DNA of 64,000 nt from Brassica napus (GCF_020379485.1 NC_063446.1:22780610-22844609), one strand, 5' to 3'. Positions 12,635 to 24,165 are shown, counted from the first letter of the stretch. Numbers and translations: made by a program. Notes: a model not told the origin generated them from the sequence alone.

Positions 12635-14274
12635 TTATAATTCTATCACGCGTTTCATGTTGATATATATAGATAAATGGTTGAATAAGGATTTCGATCG
12701 AAGATTGTATGGCTATTGATTACATTATATATTGTACAATAAATGATGTGTGTATTTCTATTAATGTATATATGATATATATCTGTTTGCAGTATGCATT
12801 TATATTCTATTCTTTATAGGGAGGCAACATGCCGGATTAGGGCTTTGATCGTATGCAAGTTTTCCGACCAAAAATATGAAATACTTGTTTGGATATAACA
12901 TATGAATCGGATAAGTGTTACTAGTTATATAACTGGAAAAAAATTGTTTGGTATAAGAATTCCCGGGAGAACCAAGCCTTTCTCTAATCCCTAAGATCAT
13001 AGCTACTGAAATAATGAAAAAAAACAAAAAAAAAACAATGAAGAATCAGTTGGGCATTAGTCCAAAAAAAAAAAAGAATCAGTTGGATTGCTTATAAAAT
13101 TTTGTTATAAAATTTATGTCGTATGTGTGTTAGCCGTAGCTGTAAATTTATTTCCTTTGTATGTTAATTGTAAAATTTAATTTATTATTCCCGATGTTTT
13201 TAATGATGTAAGTTTACATCAAGAAAACATATTAAGTTCTGTTAATAAATGTATTATTTTTGTTTACTAATTTCCAATAATTTTTTCAAGAAGTACAATT
13301 TTTTGTTTGAAATTTCTAATTTATCAACATACCTAAAAACCATAAACATGTATTTTTTGAAACATTTTTTTAATATAAAAATTATTTTTTAGGAGCAGGT
13401 GAAGTATTTCTTTTAATAAAATTGTTAGTGTATTTACGTTGGTTATAGTTGTAGATATTTTGCATAATAATTAATAATATATAAGATGTGTAATGTATAT
13501 ATGTGAGAGAAATACCATATTTACTAAGAGTTTTTCGCAATATTGACTCAAAATTCAAAGTCAATCACAAAACTAACATATGTTTCTTTTTAGACATTTC
13601 CTTTGCCTTATTCACTCCACGGGTTCAGATTATTCACGAAAATGTCATTAAATTTTTTTTCTTTTCGAAAATGGCATTTTTACTCTCTCAATTTCATCCT
13701 CTTCAAGTATTTACAAGATTTCCATTGCCATCAATACACCAACCACAATGAACAACCAATTTGAAGCTCTTAATGCACCTCAAATCGATTTACACTTCTT
13801 CTTTTTCAATTCTTATGAACTAAAAACAACATCTCTTTCAATTTCTCCCCATATTCATCCAAAAAACCCAAGATTTTTATTCTAAAATTTTAATGGTTCA
13901 TAGAGCCATTGAAGCTTACGATTCTTGGTGGGTCACTTTTGTTCGAGATTTTAGGTACTTGGAGAAGACTTTTGTATGCTAAACAAGTTATCTCATTGGC
14001 TGAAACTATGAAATCAGTTTTTTTTCCAGATCTGTTCGCCCGGACGACTTCCGGATAAGTCTTCTGGCTGTAGACGACTTACATCGAAGTATTCTGGTTA
14101 ATGCAGATGTTAGTTTTGCAATTGACTTTTAAGATGCTTACTCGAAGATTAGTACTCTTCTGTTCTTGTACCTTATGAGCATTCCAATAGTATTATATTT
14201 TTCATTCTAAAATATATTTCAATGATATTTTACTTTTCACTCTATAATAGAGTGAAAATGAGTTTACTTTATAA
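12635..14274. other. IND 3' flank and intergenic DNA
   Basis: AT-rich non-coding DNA. It holds a tiny retroposon-like footprint at 13042-13086. No gene is supported. Confidence 0.6.
13042..13086. repeat. Direct repeat around a poly(A) tail
   Basis: The 12-mer AGAATCAGTTGG at 13042-13053 is repeated at 13075-13086. Between them are about 10 bases followed by a poly(A) run. This looks like target-primed insertion of an extremely 5'-truncated retrotranscript. Confidence 0.6.
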
Positions 14275-15328
14275 TCCCCTATATATTATTTGTGAAACAC
14301 TACAACTTCTTTTTGTAGCCACATGTCATCACTAGGATGATTTTTAGAATTATTAGAGAAATAGGTTGGTCCATCTAATTATATAATAAGTTTTTTATTA
14401 AATTAACCATAAATTCATTATTAATGTCATTTATTATTTCCTTAAATAAAGATTACGGAATTGCCTAATGTGGGTAAAGTATATATGACAATTAATGATC
14501 TTGAATAATAAAGATATGATAAAAAAAATGTATCTTCTATCAAATTTTTTTAATTTAAAACTATTAAAATAATTTTTAAAAAAACACAATAACCATATTA
14601 TAAAAATTTAGATTTTTCTGTATATTTTTATATTTTGAACTTTAAAAAATGACGATAAATTACTAAAACTGTTAAAAGTCTCACATTCAAATTTTGCTAT
14701 CCATGTTTTAAAATTTTTGTTATGACAAAATACAAATGATTACAAAATCATATAAGTAAAAGTCTAATTTAATTAATCATTAAGATTTAAAATATATATG
14801 TATATATATCATTCTAAATTAAACTATAAACCATATTGAATAAATAAATATTTTAGTTTCAAAATTTTACTTTGAATAATTTTTTTTGATAAAAGTTTTG
14901 AACTAACATTGATAAATGTTTTTAAACTATCAATTACCAAAATTATTGATCCCACAATGAAAATTTTGTTATCAGTAATTTAAAGTTTTTGCTATTAAAA
15001 ATACGCATAATAAAACAAAACATATGAGTAGAAAGCATCATTTAAAGAAAAATAAAAAAATAAAATAGACATTAATATTAAAAATATACTGTGTATGTTA
15101 ATATCATTTAAATTTAATTACATATCCTATCAAAAAAAATTTAAAAAAATGTTTGGATTAATAAAATTGATTTATACGTTCGCACCAATATAATTATATA
15201 CGTAATAGTTACTGACTTTTAATTATTCAATATATATTTATTATTTCATAATATGTAAGAACATATAATACATAAAATAATTTTTATATATAATGTTTAT
15301 CTCGCGCAAGGCGCGGATCTTAATCTAG
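14275..15328 (+). mobile_element. Non-autonomous Helitron, both ends present
   Basis: Starts with TCCCCTATATATTATTTG after an A, and ends with a CGCGC/GCGCG hairpin (about 15303-15315) and CTAG at 15325-15328 before a T, i.e. insertion between A and T. It is 1054 bp and lacks coding capacity. The 3' 800 bases match the reverse complement of 4882-5745. Confidence 0.8.
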
Positions 15329-15365
15329 TCTATATTATAAGAGTTATTCTTGGGTTCATCCCCTA

Positions 15366-16001
15366 GGGTGAACCTCCAGCCAATAGGATTTCTTTATTTC
15401 AAATACGATATATTTTAAAAAAATAAACCAAATATTATCAAGTTATATTATGTTTTTAAAATAAAAAAGTAAAAAAAAAGTAGCAGTTACAGAAAAAAGA
15501 ATTAAAAAAAAAAATTTAACGTCGTCAGCAAAACACTAAACCCTAAATCATAATCCCTAAACCCTAAATCATAAATTCTAAACCCTTGGGTAAACCTAAA
15601 CTCTTGGGTAAACCTAAACTCTTGGGTAAACCCTAAACCATTGGGTAAACTCTAAACCCTTGGGTAAACCCTAAACCCTTGGATAAATCATAAACTCTAA
15701 ATAAAAACTCTAAACCCTAAAACTCTAAACCATAAATCCTAAACCCTAAACCCTTGAGTGTTTTAGTGTTTAGTGATTTTGATTTAGAGTTTAAGATTTA
15801 TCCTAGAGTTTAAGATTTATGCTAGGGTTTATGGTTTACCAAAGGGTTTAGGGTTTAAGATTTAGGGTTTAGGGATTAGGATTTAGAGTTTAATGTTTTG
15901 CTGATGACGTTAAAAATATTTTTTTTTGTAATTACTGTTTTTTTTTTTTTACCTTTTAATTTTATAAAGATAATATAATTTGACAATATTGGTCGGTGAA
16001 T
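15366..16001. mobile_element. Palindromic MITE with telomere-like arms, copy A
   Basis: Ends are related to TTCACCAACCAATA and its complement (here GTGAACCTCCAGCCAATA / TATTGGTCGGTGAA). Inner inverted arms begin aacgtcgtcagcaaaacac on the left and end gttttgctgatgacgtt on the right. The left arm carries degenerate CCCTAAA units and the right arm TTTAGGG units, so the whole element can fold back. A second copy is at 30246-30725. Confidence 0.75.
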
Positions 16002-16161
16002 AAGTCATATTATAATGCCAACTTTTCTCTTTCCTAAAGGAGCCTGCGTGTGCATTCTATAAAGCATGGGGGACCCACTTAATGTCTGGTTTATTTTGGT
16101 CGAATAGGCTATAGTTTGGTTTGGTCAGATTTGGGTTTTCTACGTTTGGTTTGATTATTAA

Positions 16162-16769
16162 GGGCCTGGCTGGTTCAACCGCAGCGGTTGCGGTTGCGGC
16201 TGCGGGAGTTTGCGGATGCGGGTGGTTGCGGTTTCTAACGGTTTTAAGAGATTTATACGACTGGTTCTGCGGTTAGAAATTGGTGCGTTTGATACTTATG
16301 ACTGGTTAACTACCAAACGCAACAGCGGTTAAATAATAAATTAACAAAATTTACATTTTATATCATTATAAAATATCAAAAATAATAATATTATAATAAA
16401 TATAAAATTTATATTTAGAAAGTTATAGTTTAAACTTTTTTTAAATTATAGAAAATATTTTCATTTTAAAGTTTTATAATATTAATTAAAATATAATAGA
16501 TATATTTTAGTATTTTTATAATTCTAATTTAAATTTTTTATTGAATATTTTTATTTTTGTATTTAAATTGTTTTAGAAAAAAAAAAATTTATCCTCCCGC
16601 AACCGCCCGCAACCGCAAACGCTAGTTGGAACCAGTTTTTGAATTTATGAGGTTTAGAGCGATTTGGAGCGGTTTGGAGCGGTTTGAGCGATTGTTGCAA
16701 AACGCCAACAACCGCTACCAACCGCAAAAGCTGCGTTTGCGGGTGGTAGCGGGAAAACCAGTCTTACCC
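16162..16769. mobile_element. MITE with GC-rich ends, probably hAT-like
   Basis: Begins GGGCCTGGCTGGTT and ends AACCAGTCTTACCC, an imperfect inverted pair. Both subterminal regions are packed with GCGGTTGCGG-type motifs in inverted orientation, and the middle is AT-rich. I see no exact 8-bp target duplication, so the superfamily is inferred. Confidence 0.6.
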
Positions 16770-16813
16770 TTGTCATTAGGGCTTCATTAGTTGTTAGCGT
16801 TCTTCCACACTTC

Positions 16814-17093
16814 GAGTGTGATTGGTAACATCAGAGTAAAGTGGAGTAAAAAAAAGTGGTGAAAAAGAGGAAAATAAATGGTGGAAAAATGTGAGAGAGA
16901 AAAGAATCTGGAATAACATGAGTGTACCTAAAGCTAGAGGAAAAATAGGTGTATATTTCCCTCATAATCAATAGTGCCTAGAGTAAATATGAAAAGATAG
17001 TATTTCATTTTATTGGTGACTTTTTGGCTTAACTGAGAGTAAATATATATCTAGAGTAATAGTTTACTCTATAGATACCATACAATCATACCC
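16814..17093. mobile_element. Small MITE, class uncertain
   Basis: The ends GTGTGATTGGTA...AGAGTAAA and TTTACTCT...ACAATCATACC are an imperfect inverted pair about 280 bp apart. The interior is non-coding. Confidence 0.45.
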
Positions 17094-17739
17094 TTCATCC
17101 TCGCCGTGAATCTGCAAACCTAATGACTTCTCCTCCCATCTCTTTACCTTCCCTTCCGTTCAATATATTTCTTTTAATTCAGCAATAGTTGTTATTCACA
17201 TTAAACCCAGTAAGGATGTCGACCTCTTCGTTTTCTTCACGTCAACCTATAAATAGGAGAAGGTTGAGAGTAGGATGGATCTTCAGAACCACTGTCTGTT
17301 AATCTTCTTTGTCACTCTCACTCACTCTCTCTCTCATCTGCAACTGGTTTGGCCCTCCCTTCGAGTTATGTGGACCTTGTGGTTTGTCTTTCTCCAGTGA
17401 GAAACTTGGTGAGCAAACTTAATATTATTCATCTTATGCATTACTTATTGAACTGGAAGTATCTTATACATAATACCCGTCTCAAGAACCTATCAAAGAG
17501 GCGGGAATTTTGGAGGGTCGCAATGGTATAAAGGAGACATGCCGTCAGGTATGCTTACCGTGGAAGTCATGTTGCAACAGTTAACAATCATGATTATGTT
17601 TTTAAATTTAACTTTTAAATTTGCTTTATTTCTGTGATCACATTGGTGCTTTTATGTTTGTTTTTAGGGGATAGTCTAATTATTTTCATATATGGACCCA
17701 TCTTTCTTAAGTATGCTGGTTGCTCATGTCGTGTTGCAT

Positions 17740-17768
17740 ATTAGGGACAGCGCCCTAAGAACCCCCCA
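17740..17768. repeat. Left part of a small palindromic element split by Copia
   Basis: The sequence before the Copia LTR (GGGACAGCGCCCTAAGAACC) and the sequence after it (21785-21885, repeats of AAGAACCGTCTCTTA) look like the two parts of one Harbinger-type MITE. The Copia element would have landed in it. Confidence 0.4.
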
Positions 17769-18080
17769 TGTTAGATAATTCTAATTAACTTAAAGAGCAA
17801 GTTAACTCATTAAAGTGAAGTTTGATGGGTTAAGGAAAAAGGAAAACATATCGAGCTTAGGAATGTTTCCATATTATTATTAGGAAAAGATGTAGCTTCG
17901 CCTTTAGGAAAAGATGTAGTTTCGCCTTTAGGAAAAGATGTAGCTTCTTCCTATATAAAGAGTTCTTATGGAGAGATGTTCTATAAAAAAAAACACATTG
18001 AAAGGTTTAGTTTTGAGAGAGTTTCTAAATCTAATAAGAAGTGAAGTTCTTATAATCTTTGTGTATATGCAACTTTAAAT
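17769..18080 (+). repeat. 5' LTR of first Copia element
   Basis: Contains three tandem copies of a 24-base unit (aggaaaagatgtag plus ttcgccttt) near 17880-17950, which also occur in the 3' LTR. The LTR end is not the usual CA, so the right border is approximate. Confidence 0.8.
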
Positions 18081-18142
18081 TGGTATCAGAGCTCCAGGTT
18101 TCGAAGGTCGTTTACAAGAGGAGTTGTAACTTCGATCAAAAC

Positions 18143-20583
18143 ATGGGAGACGATTCTCAAGCACGTGATAAAGGTCTTGGGATGAAGAAGGACATACGAT
18201 GTCCGATGCTAACATCGACCAACTACACCGTATGGTCGATGCGAATGAAAGTGATGCTTCGTTTATACGAAGTTTGGGATACGATTGATCCAGGGAGTAA
18301 CGATGCAAAGAAGAATAATATGGCGATTGCTCTAATCTTTCAATCAGTCCCGGAGGCGCTAATACTTCAGATTGGAGAACATGATACATCGAAGAAGATT
18401 TGGGAAGCTATCAAATCCCGTAACCTAGGTGCTGATCGCGTGAGAGAAGCAAGGTTACAAACTTTGATGTCTGAGTTCGACAAACTGAAGATGACAGACA
18501 CAGACACGGTGGATGACTACGCAGAAAAACTTTCAGGCTTAGCATCGAGAGCAGCCGCATTAGGAGAGATAATGGAAGCATCAAGGCTGGTAAAGAAGTT
18601 TCTGAAGGGACTTCCAAGAACGAAGTTCATTCACATCGTAGCTTCGTTAGAACAAGTGCTGGATCTAAATTCTACGGGATTCGAAGACATTGTTGGGAGA
18701 TTGAAGGCTTTCGAAGAACGCATCAAAGAAGAAACCCAAGATGAAGGTCAATCGAAGCTCATGTTTGGAAAGAATGATATGCAAGGTAGTGGAAGCCATA
18801 ACAACTCGCGAGGAAGAGGCATAGGTAGAGGTTATGGTAGAAGAGGAAGAGGACAAGGAAGGTCTAATGTTTCTGATGGTCATAACAAAGGAGGAGAAGC
18901 TTCAGACAAGACCAAGAAGGACTACTCTAAGGTTAGATGTTGGCGATGCGACAAGATGGGGCACTTCGTGTCACATTGTCCTACACGACCAAGAGAAGAA
19001 GCTAACCTAACGGAAACACAAGAAGCGGATGCATTATATATGCATGAAGTAGTATTCCTCAACGAAGAGAGAGTGTTTCCTAAGAGGTTTGATGAATGCG
19101 ATGGAAATACGAGTATATGGTACCTTGACAATGGTGCAAGTAACCATATGACAGGCAAGAGAGAGTTCTTCTCAAACCTAGATGATAGCATCAAAGGCAA
19201 AGTCAAATTCGGTGATGGATCAAACATCAAGATTGTTGGGAAAGGTTCGATCACGTTCACCGGAAAAACAGGGGAGAGAAGAGCACTCAAAGATATCTAC
19301 TACATCCCAAGTCTTAAACACAATATCATAAGTCTTGGACAAGCAACCGAGATGGGTTGTGAGGTTAATATGAAAGAAGACTTACTGATGCTGAAAGATC
19401 CCCGTGGAAGGTTATTAGTACAAGTCGCAAGGCAACCAAACCGATTGTACAAGACGCCAATGGAGGTTGAATATCCGAAGTGTCTTCAAATACAAGAAAC
19501 TGATGTTACATGGACGTGGCATGCACGGCTAGGACATGTAAACTTTGGAGTCATGAAGAATATGGTAGACAAAGAGATGGTAGTAGGGATGCCTCAGGTG
19601 ATACACGAGAAAGATGTGTGCAACGCCTGCTTAGTTGGGAAGCAAACTCGGAAGTCTTTCCTGCCTAAAGCAAAGTATCGAGCATCACACGCATTGGATT
19701 TGGTACATGGTGACTTGTACGGTCCGATATCACCATCAACACCAGCAAACAATAGATATGTATACGTCTTAATTGATGATTACTCAAGATATATGTGGAC
19801 GATGCTGCTAAGAGAGAAGAGTGAAGCGTTCGATCGGTTCAAAAAGTTCAAGGAGTACGTGGAGAATCAAACGAAGCTACAACTCAAGAATTTTCGCACC
19901 GATAGAGGAGGAGAGTTCACATCTTCTGATTTCATTCGTTTTTGTGAAGAAAACGGTGTAATTAGACATCTCACCGCATCATATACACTATCAAGAAACG
20001 TGGACGAAGAACCAGGATCATTCAAGCTTCCTCATATTGATGTTACAGAAGGAGATGGTGATGAGCATCAACATCACCAACACCACGAAGAGCAAAACAA
20101 TAATGAAGAAGATGTGAACTTGTTTGTAACGGGGACTTCGCTCAGTGTTATCAAGCAATTCAAAGATGATATGTCAAGAATATTTGAGATGTCAGACCTC
20201 GAGATGCTTACATACTATCTTGGTATAGAAGTAACACAAGGAGCTGATGGCATTCACATCAAACAAGAAGGATACGCGCAAGGTATAATTGTCAAGACGA
20301 AGATGGAGTCATGTAACTATACTCACGTTCTGATGCACACGAGTTTGAAAGTATCAAAGGCAGAGGAGGAGCCTGAGATTGATGCAACATCGTATCGAAG
20401 CACCATAAGATGCTTAAGAGAGAGTCATAGAGAAGCAGTGAAGCATTTATACTCTCTCTTAAGCATCCTATGGTGCTTCGATACGATGTTGCATCAATCT
20501 CAGGCTCCTCCTCTGCCTTTGATACTTTCAAACTCGTGTGCATCAGAACGTGAGTATAGTTACATGACTCCATCTTCGTCTTG
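18143..20583 (+). pseudogene. Copia gag-pol, truncated and fused to an inverted RT fragment
   Basis: The open frame starts at ATG 18143, just after the primer-binding site. It contains a UBN2/gag domain (TSTNYTVWSMRMK), a zinc knuckle CWRCDKMGHFVSHC, the protease motif around WYLDNGASNHMTG, a GAG-pre-integrase motif (WHARLGHVNFG) and an integrase core to about residue 640 (LIDDYSRYMW, RTDRGGEF). The integrase tail and the first half of RT are missing: the frame jumps via a hinge rich in His/Glu/Asn (about 20030-20120) to the RT middle (FVTGTSLSVIKQF, YYLGIEVTQG). From about 20450 it reads through the antisense arm, giving meaningless sequence until a stop at 20582. The element cannot be autonomous. 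Confidence 0.85.
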
Positions 20584-20757
20584 ACAATTATACCTTGCGC
20601 GTATCCTTCTTGTTTGATGTGAATGCCATCAGCTCCTTGTGTTACTTCTATACCAAGATAGTATGTAAGCATCTCGAGGTCTGACATCTCAAATATTCTT
20701 GACATATCATCTTTGAATTGCTTGATAACACTGAGCGAAGTCCCTGTTACAAACAAG
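20128..20757. repeat. Near-perfect inverted repeat in RT region
   Basis: The plus-strand arm, about 20128-20420, encodes the same RT stretch as the minus-strand arm, about 20464-20757. I find only about two base differences over roughly 290 bp, and a loop of about 40-50 bases. The inverted copy continues to 21348 with upstream RT and hinge sequence. Confidence 0.9.
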
Positions 20758-21348
20758 TCATCGATGTATATAGCTATGATCAGAAGCTCCCCCTTCTGTT
20801 TCTTTTGATATACCGCAGGTTCCGTGGTGCACTTCGTGAACTCCATCTCCTTGAGAACACGGTCGAGTTTGATGTTCCAAGCTCTTAGAGCAACTGGTGC
20901 AAATAATTCGTCGAAGTCTATGCCTTGTTGTTGCACGTAGCCTTTTGCGACTAGCCTTGCTTTGTATTTGATCACCGTTCCATCTACATTCCTCTTGATC
21001 TTATAGATACACTTCAAACCTATCAGTTTCACACCTGCCGGCTTCTTGACGAGCTTCCAGGTCTTGTTTTTGATGATAGATTTGATCTCTGCCTTCATTG
21101 CATCGATCCAAGCTTGTATTACTGCAGCTTCGATGTAACTTTCTGGTTCACCATCGATGGTGAGCAAGAGTCTGCCACTTTCAACTTCAGCAAGTAGGAT
21201 GTAATCATCGAACCGCTTTGGTTTTCTGATGTTACGACCATATCTTGATGTTACATGCTGGTCTTGGTTTGCATCGTTGTTCTCTGCTACTTGCTCTTGT
21301 TCACCTGCGTCTACAGCTTCTTCTTCTTCATTATTGTTTTACTCTTCG
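20292..21348 (-). pseudogene. Inverted Copia RT fragment
   Basis: On the minus strand this gives the hinge and the N-terminal RT region: WKLVKKPAGVKLIGLKCIYK, KARLVAKGYVQQQGIDFDE, and the RT active site as YIDD (normally YVDD/YIDD in Copia). Part of the RT palm between LFAPVA and the line beginning WNIKLDRVL is deleted. It is a displaced segment of the surrounding element, not a separate gene. Confidence 0.85.
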
Positions 21349-21464
21349 TTCTGATGCAACATCGTATCGAAGAAATGCGATGCACCTAGTAACGGTCTAT
21401 GGAAGTTCATCGGAGTTCAGAAGATCAACATACCTAAGATTCAAGTTGGAATTAAGGGGGAGAA

Positions 21465-21776
21465 TGTTGGATAATTCCAATTAACTTAAGGAGCAAGTTA
21501 ACTCATTAAAGTGAAGTTTGATGGGTTAAGGAAAAAGGAAAACATATCGAGCTTAGGAATGTTTCCATATTATTATTAGGAAAAGATGTAGTTTCGCCTT
21601 TAGGAAAAGATGTAGTTTCGCCTTTAGGAAAAGATGTAGCTTCTTCCTATATAAAGAGTTCTTATGGAGAGATGTTCCATCAAGAAAAACACATTGAAAG
21701 GTTTAGTTTTGAGAGAGTTTCTAAATCTAATAAGAAGTGAAGTTCTTATAATCTTTGTGTTTATGCAACTTTAAAT
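21465..21776 (+). repeat. 3' LTR of first Copia element
   Basis: Matches 17769-18080 over its length, preceded by the polypurine tract. Sequence similarity between the two LTRs stops at AACTTTAAATT. Confidence 0.8.
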
Positions 21777-23205
21777 TATATCTCTTATTTAAGAGACGGT
21801 TCTTAACTTTTCTTAGTTAAAGCTAAGAACCGTCTCTTAGCTGAAGCTAAGAACCCAGTCTCTTATCTGGGGTTAATCATGGTCGTCTAATGTCTCATTT
21901 ATTAGTGTTTTTATTTTTCACAGTCGTTAGGTACTCTCATCATGCTCTCTCCTATATAATTCGTTAATGCATGCGCAGATACCAATTATCATGCTTGTTG
22001 TGGAAGTCCCTTGTGATCTGGTATGCAGTATACAGTCACCAAAAGATGGCCCAGACTGTATCACCGTTGACCAAGACAGCAATAGTAACACTGATGTGGT
22101 TGGATTTGAAGACTCTGCAGCAGCAAACTCTTTACCGACAAAGGCTGGAAACTTGGCAAATGCAAAATGTGTCCGTCTTGACATCAGTTTCAAAACGCCA
22201 TCGCATACGTGTCTTCAAACCACACAATTGGTGTTTGTTTAATTCTTCTTTCACAGCAAGATATTTGTTTTTCTTACATTATACCTCTTCTTGTCTATGT
22301 ATCTCTGTAACCTTTTTTCTTTCTTTGGGCTTATGTTTCCTAAAATGTTCGTTTCTGCAGGTGAAAGATCTGACAGCAATTTCCAGCTGCCACACCACTT
22401 GCTTTGGTGTTAAAGCAGTTTTTGGCTGATCGTACCCTGGATCAATCATACTCCGGCGGATTGAGCTCTTATTGCCTGGTGAGCCGTGTTCCTTTACATT
22501 AAGTAAAACTCTCCTTTCTTTTAGTTTTCAGGTGGTCAGTCTCTGTATATGTAATGCGGATCCTGGTAGTTGGTGTTTGTCTAATTTGATTAGTACCAAT
22601 GCACCAGCCACCTTATTAATCCATTCTCTAAACATGTTTTCAGATATCTGTTTATGAATCGTAGACTATATGATTACTGCAGGTCTTCTGATTACACGTT
22701 TTCTTCAGCATGAGCATCATCTGGGGCGCTCTATCAACCCAGTACTTAGTTTTATTGTTTGCCTATTCTGTAACACAAGTATCTATATTTGTTCAGGTTT
22801 CCTTGTTACACTCATGCAATTATTACTAATTGAAAATAAGTATTTTTGCAGAACATTGGGCGGCTTCTAATGGATTTTGTTTACTTTTTTGGGTCAGTCA
22901 AAATTACTGCTTCTCCTTATAATTCTGTTAATAACAGTTATAGATATAGCTCAAGAAGGAGTGTGACGATAACTGGTCTAGTGTTTCTTTTTAAAAATTT
23001 GTTTTGCAGTAATGTTTTTGATCCTCGGCAGATGCGTGGCTCAGTGCAAGGAAGTGGTATCTATAGGAATCGGGAGAGGGGTCATAGGTAAACATCGCGG
23101 CTCTGTGAAATACCAACTTGTACACGTTCTGTTATTCACACGTTTGTTGGTTATCTGCTCATAGTATTGATCCGATACACATCGATGACCCTCTGGAATC
23201 GACAT

Positions 23206-24165
23206 GGTGTTTTATGTACGTTTTGCTTCACAGAACTTATCTTGTCGCATTTCATCTGAGTAGTTCGCTACTCTGCTGATTGAACCTCAGTTTCTTTTTG
23301 TTCAAAATAAAGGTGGTGTACAATGTCTGGAAGTTGCAAAATGCTGATTGATAATGGCGATGATTGCAACTGCATTGGTTGATTGCGGATTCTAGGCTGG
23401 GAAGCTTACTTACACGAGTCCAAATTGTTATTGAAGATAGGCCTCCAGATTTGCTTACATTGTGTTGTTGATGTAAGAAAACTACGTGGAAAGTGGATAG
23501 TAATCGAATTATCTCATGGTGTTTGTAATCTTTATTGTACGAGTGTAGTTTGATGACTCAGCTTGTCTGTGGTTGGTCGTTTGAAGCATAGGCTTGGTCA
23601 GCAGCCTAACCAACCAAGTAAGAAAATGCACTGGTTGAAGCGAAAGAGCCCTATAAATGTTTCAAGACTGGGACAGACTGACAACACGCCTGAGCGGGAG
23701 GAGGGGGGGGGGAGCTTTGGGAGAATGGTTGAATCACGGCTCTGATCTGAGGGATGATGTCGCAATTTCAGAAAACTAGTGATATCGAGGTATGGTTAAG
23801 CCTATGTCTCTCGACATGAAATTGTTAATTGTGGCGACCGTTTCTTCATTTGATACCCACTGCTACTATTGGGGTGAATCGAAGCCTTTGTCGTCTATAT
23901 GTATGATGGCCACGATCCTTTTGTTCCTTCTTTTGCCAAGAAAATAAGGAGATAATTGAATACACTTTGTTGTGATTCTCATTTCACAACTCTTAGAATG
24001 AAAAAAAAAGAGAGAGAGAGAAATTGTGGCAATCATGATAAACGGGAACTCCACTGGGAACCGGAAGGAGGTCTTGGGTTTAGGGCTGTGGAAACCTTCA
24101 ACACTGCTCTTTGATTGTCTTTTCTGATTTACATTATGCAGAATGAGCAAGAGATGGGAGGAGCC
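23206..24165. other. Region after MEE44-like remnant
   Basis: Not AT-rich like the rest. A short open stretch (23563-23745, containing RLGQQPNQPSKKMHWLKRK) may be decayed coding DNA or a transcript relic, but I cannot assign it. A run of nine G lies at about 23704-23712. Confidence 0.4.

Larger units (their letters stand above)
17769..21776 (+). mobile_element. Copia LTR retrotransposon, internally rearranged
   Basis: Two 312-bp LTRs (17769-18080 and 21465-21776) start TGTTRGATAATTC and differ at about 10 positions by eye. A primer-binding site TGGTATCAGAGC (initiator tRNA-Met type) follows the 5' LTR and a polypurine tract (AAGGGGGAGAA) precedes the 3' LTR. The interior has gag, protease and integrase in plus orientation, then an RT fragment in plus orientation followed by a larger RT piece inverted. 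No matching target duplication is found (cccca on the left, ATATC on the right). Confidence 0.88.
17330..23205 (+). pseudogene. MEE44: MEE44-like nucleotidyltransferase gene, decayed and split by transposons
   Basis: Exon-like blocks with good splice signals spell a protein I recognise as the C-terminal half of the At4g00060-type PAP/OAS1 nucleotidyltransferase: 21980-22228 (IPIIMLVVEV, DISFKTPSHT), 22361-22478, 22683-22741 (RFLQHEHHLGRSIN), 22852-22892, 23010-23087 (NVFDPRQMRGSVQGSGIYRN) and 23165-23205 (SIDPIHIDD). Weaker blocks at about 17350-17610 (VDLVVCLSPVRN, REFWRVAMV) are probably earlier exons. It is broken: block 22361-22478 begins in one frame (VKDLT) and continues in another (FLADRTLDQSYSGG), homology stops after 23205, and a 4-kb Copia element sits between the blocks. 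The N-terminal part is missing. Its place next to UNE10 matches At4g00060 beside At4g00050. Partial transcription is possible. Confidence 0.72.

Noticed and set aside
23563..23745. 60-residue frame as a small gene
   Set aside because: No recognised family and no splice or promoter support; more likely decayed DNA beside the MEE44-like remnant.
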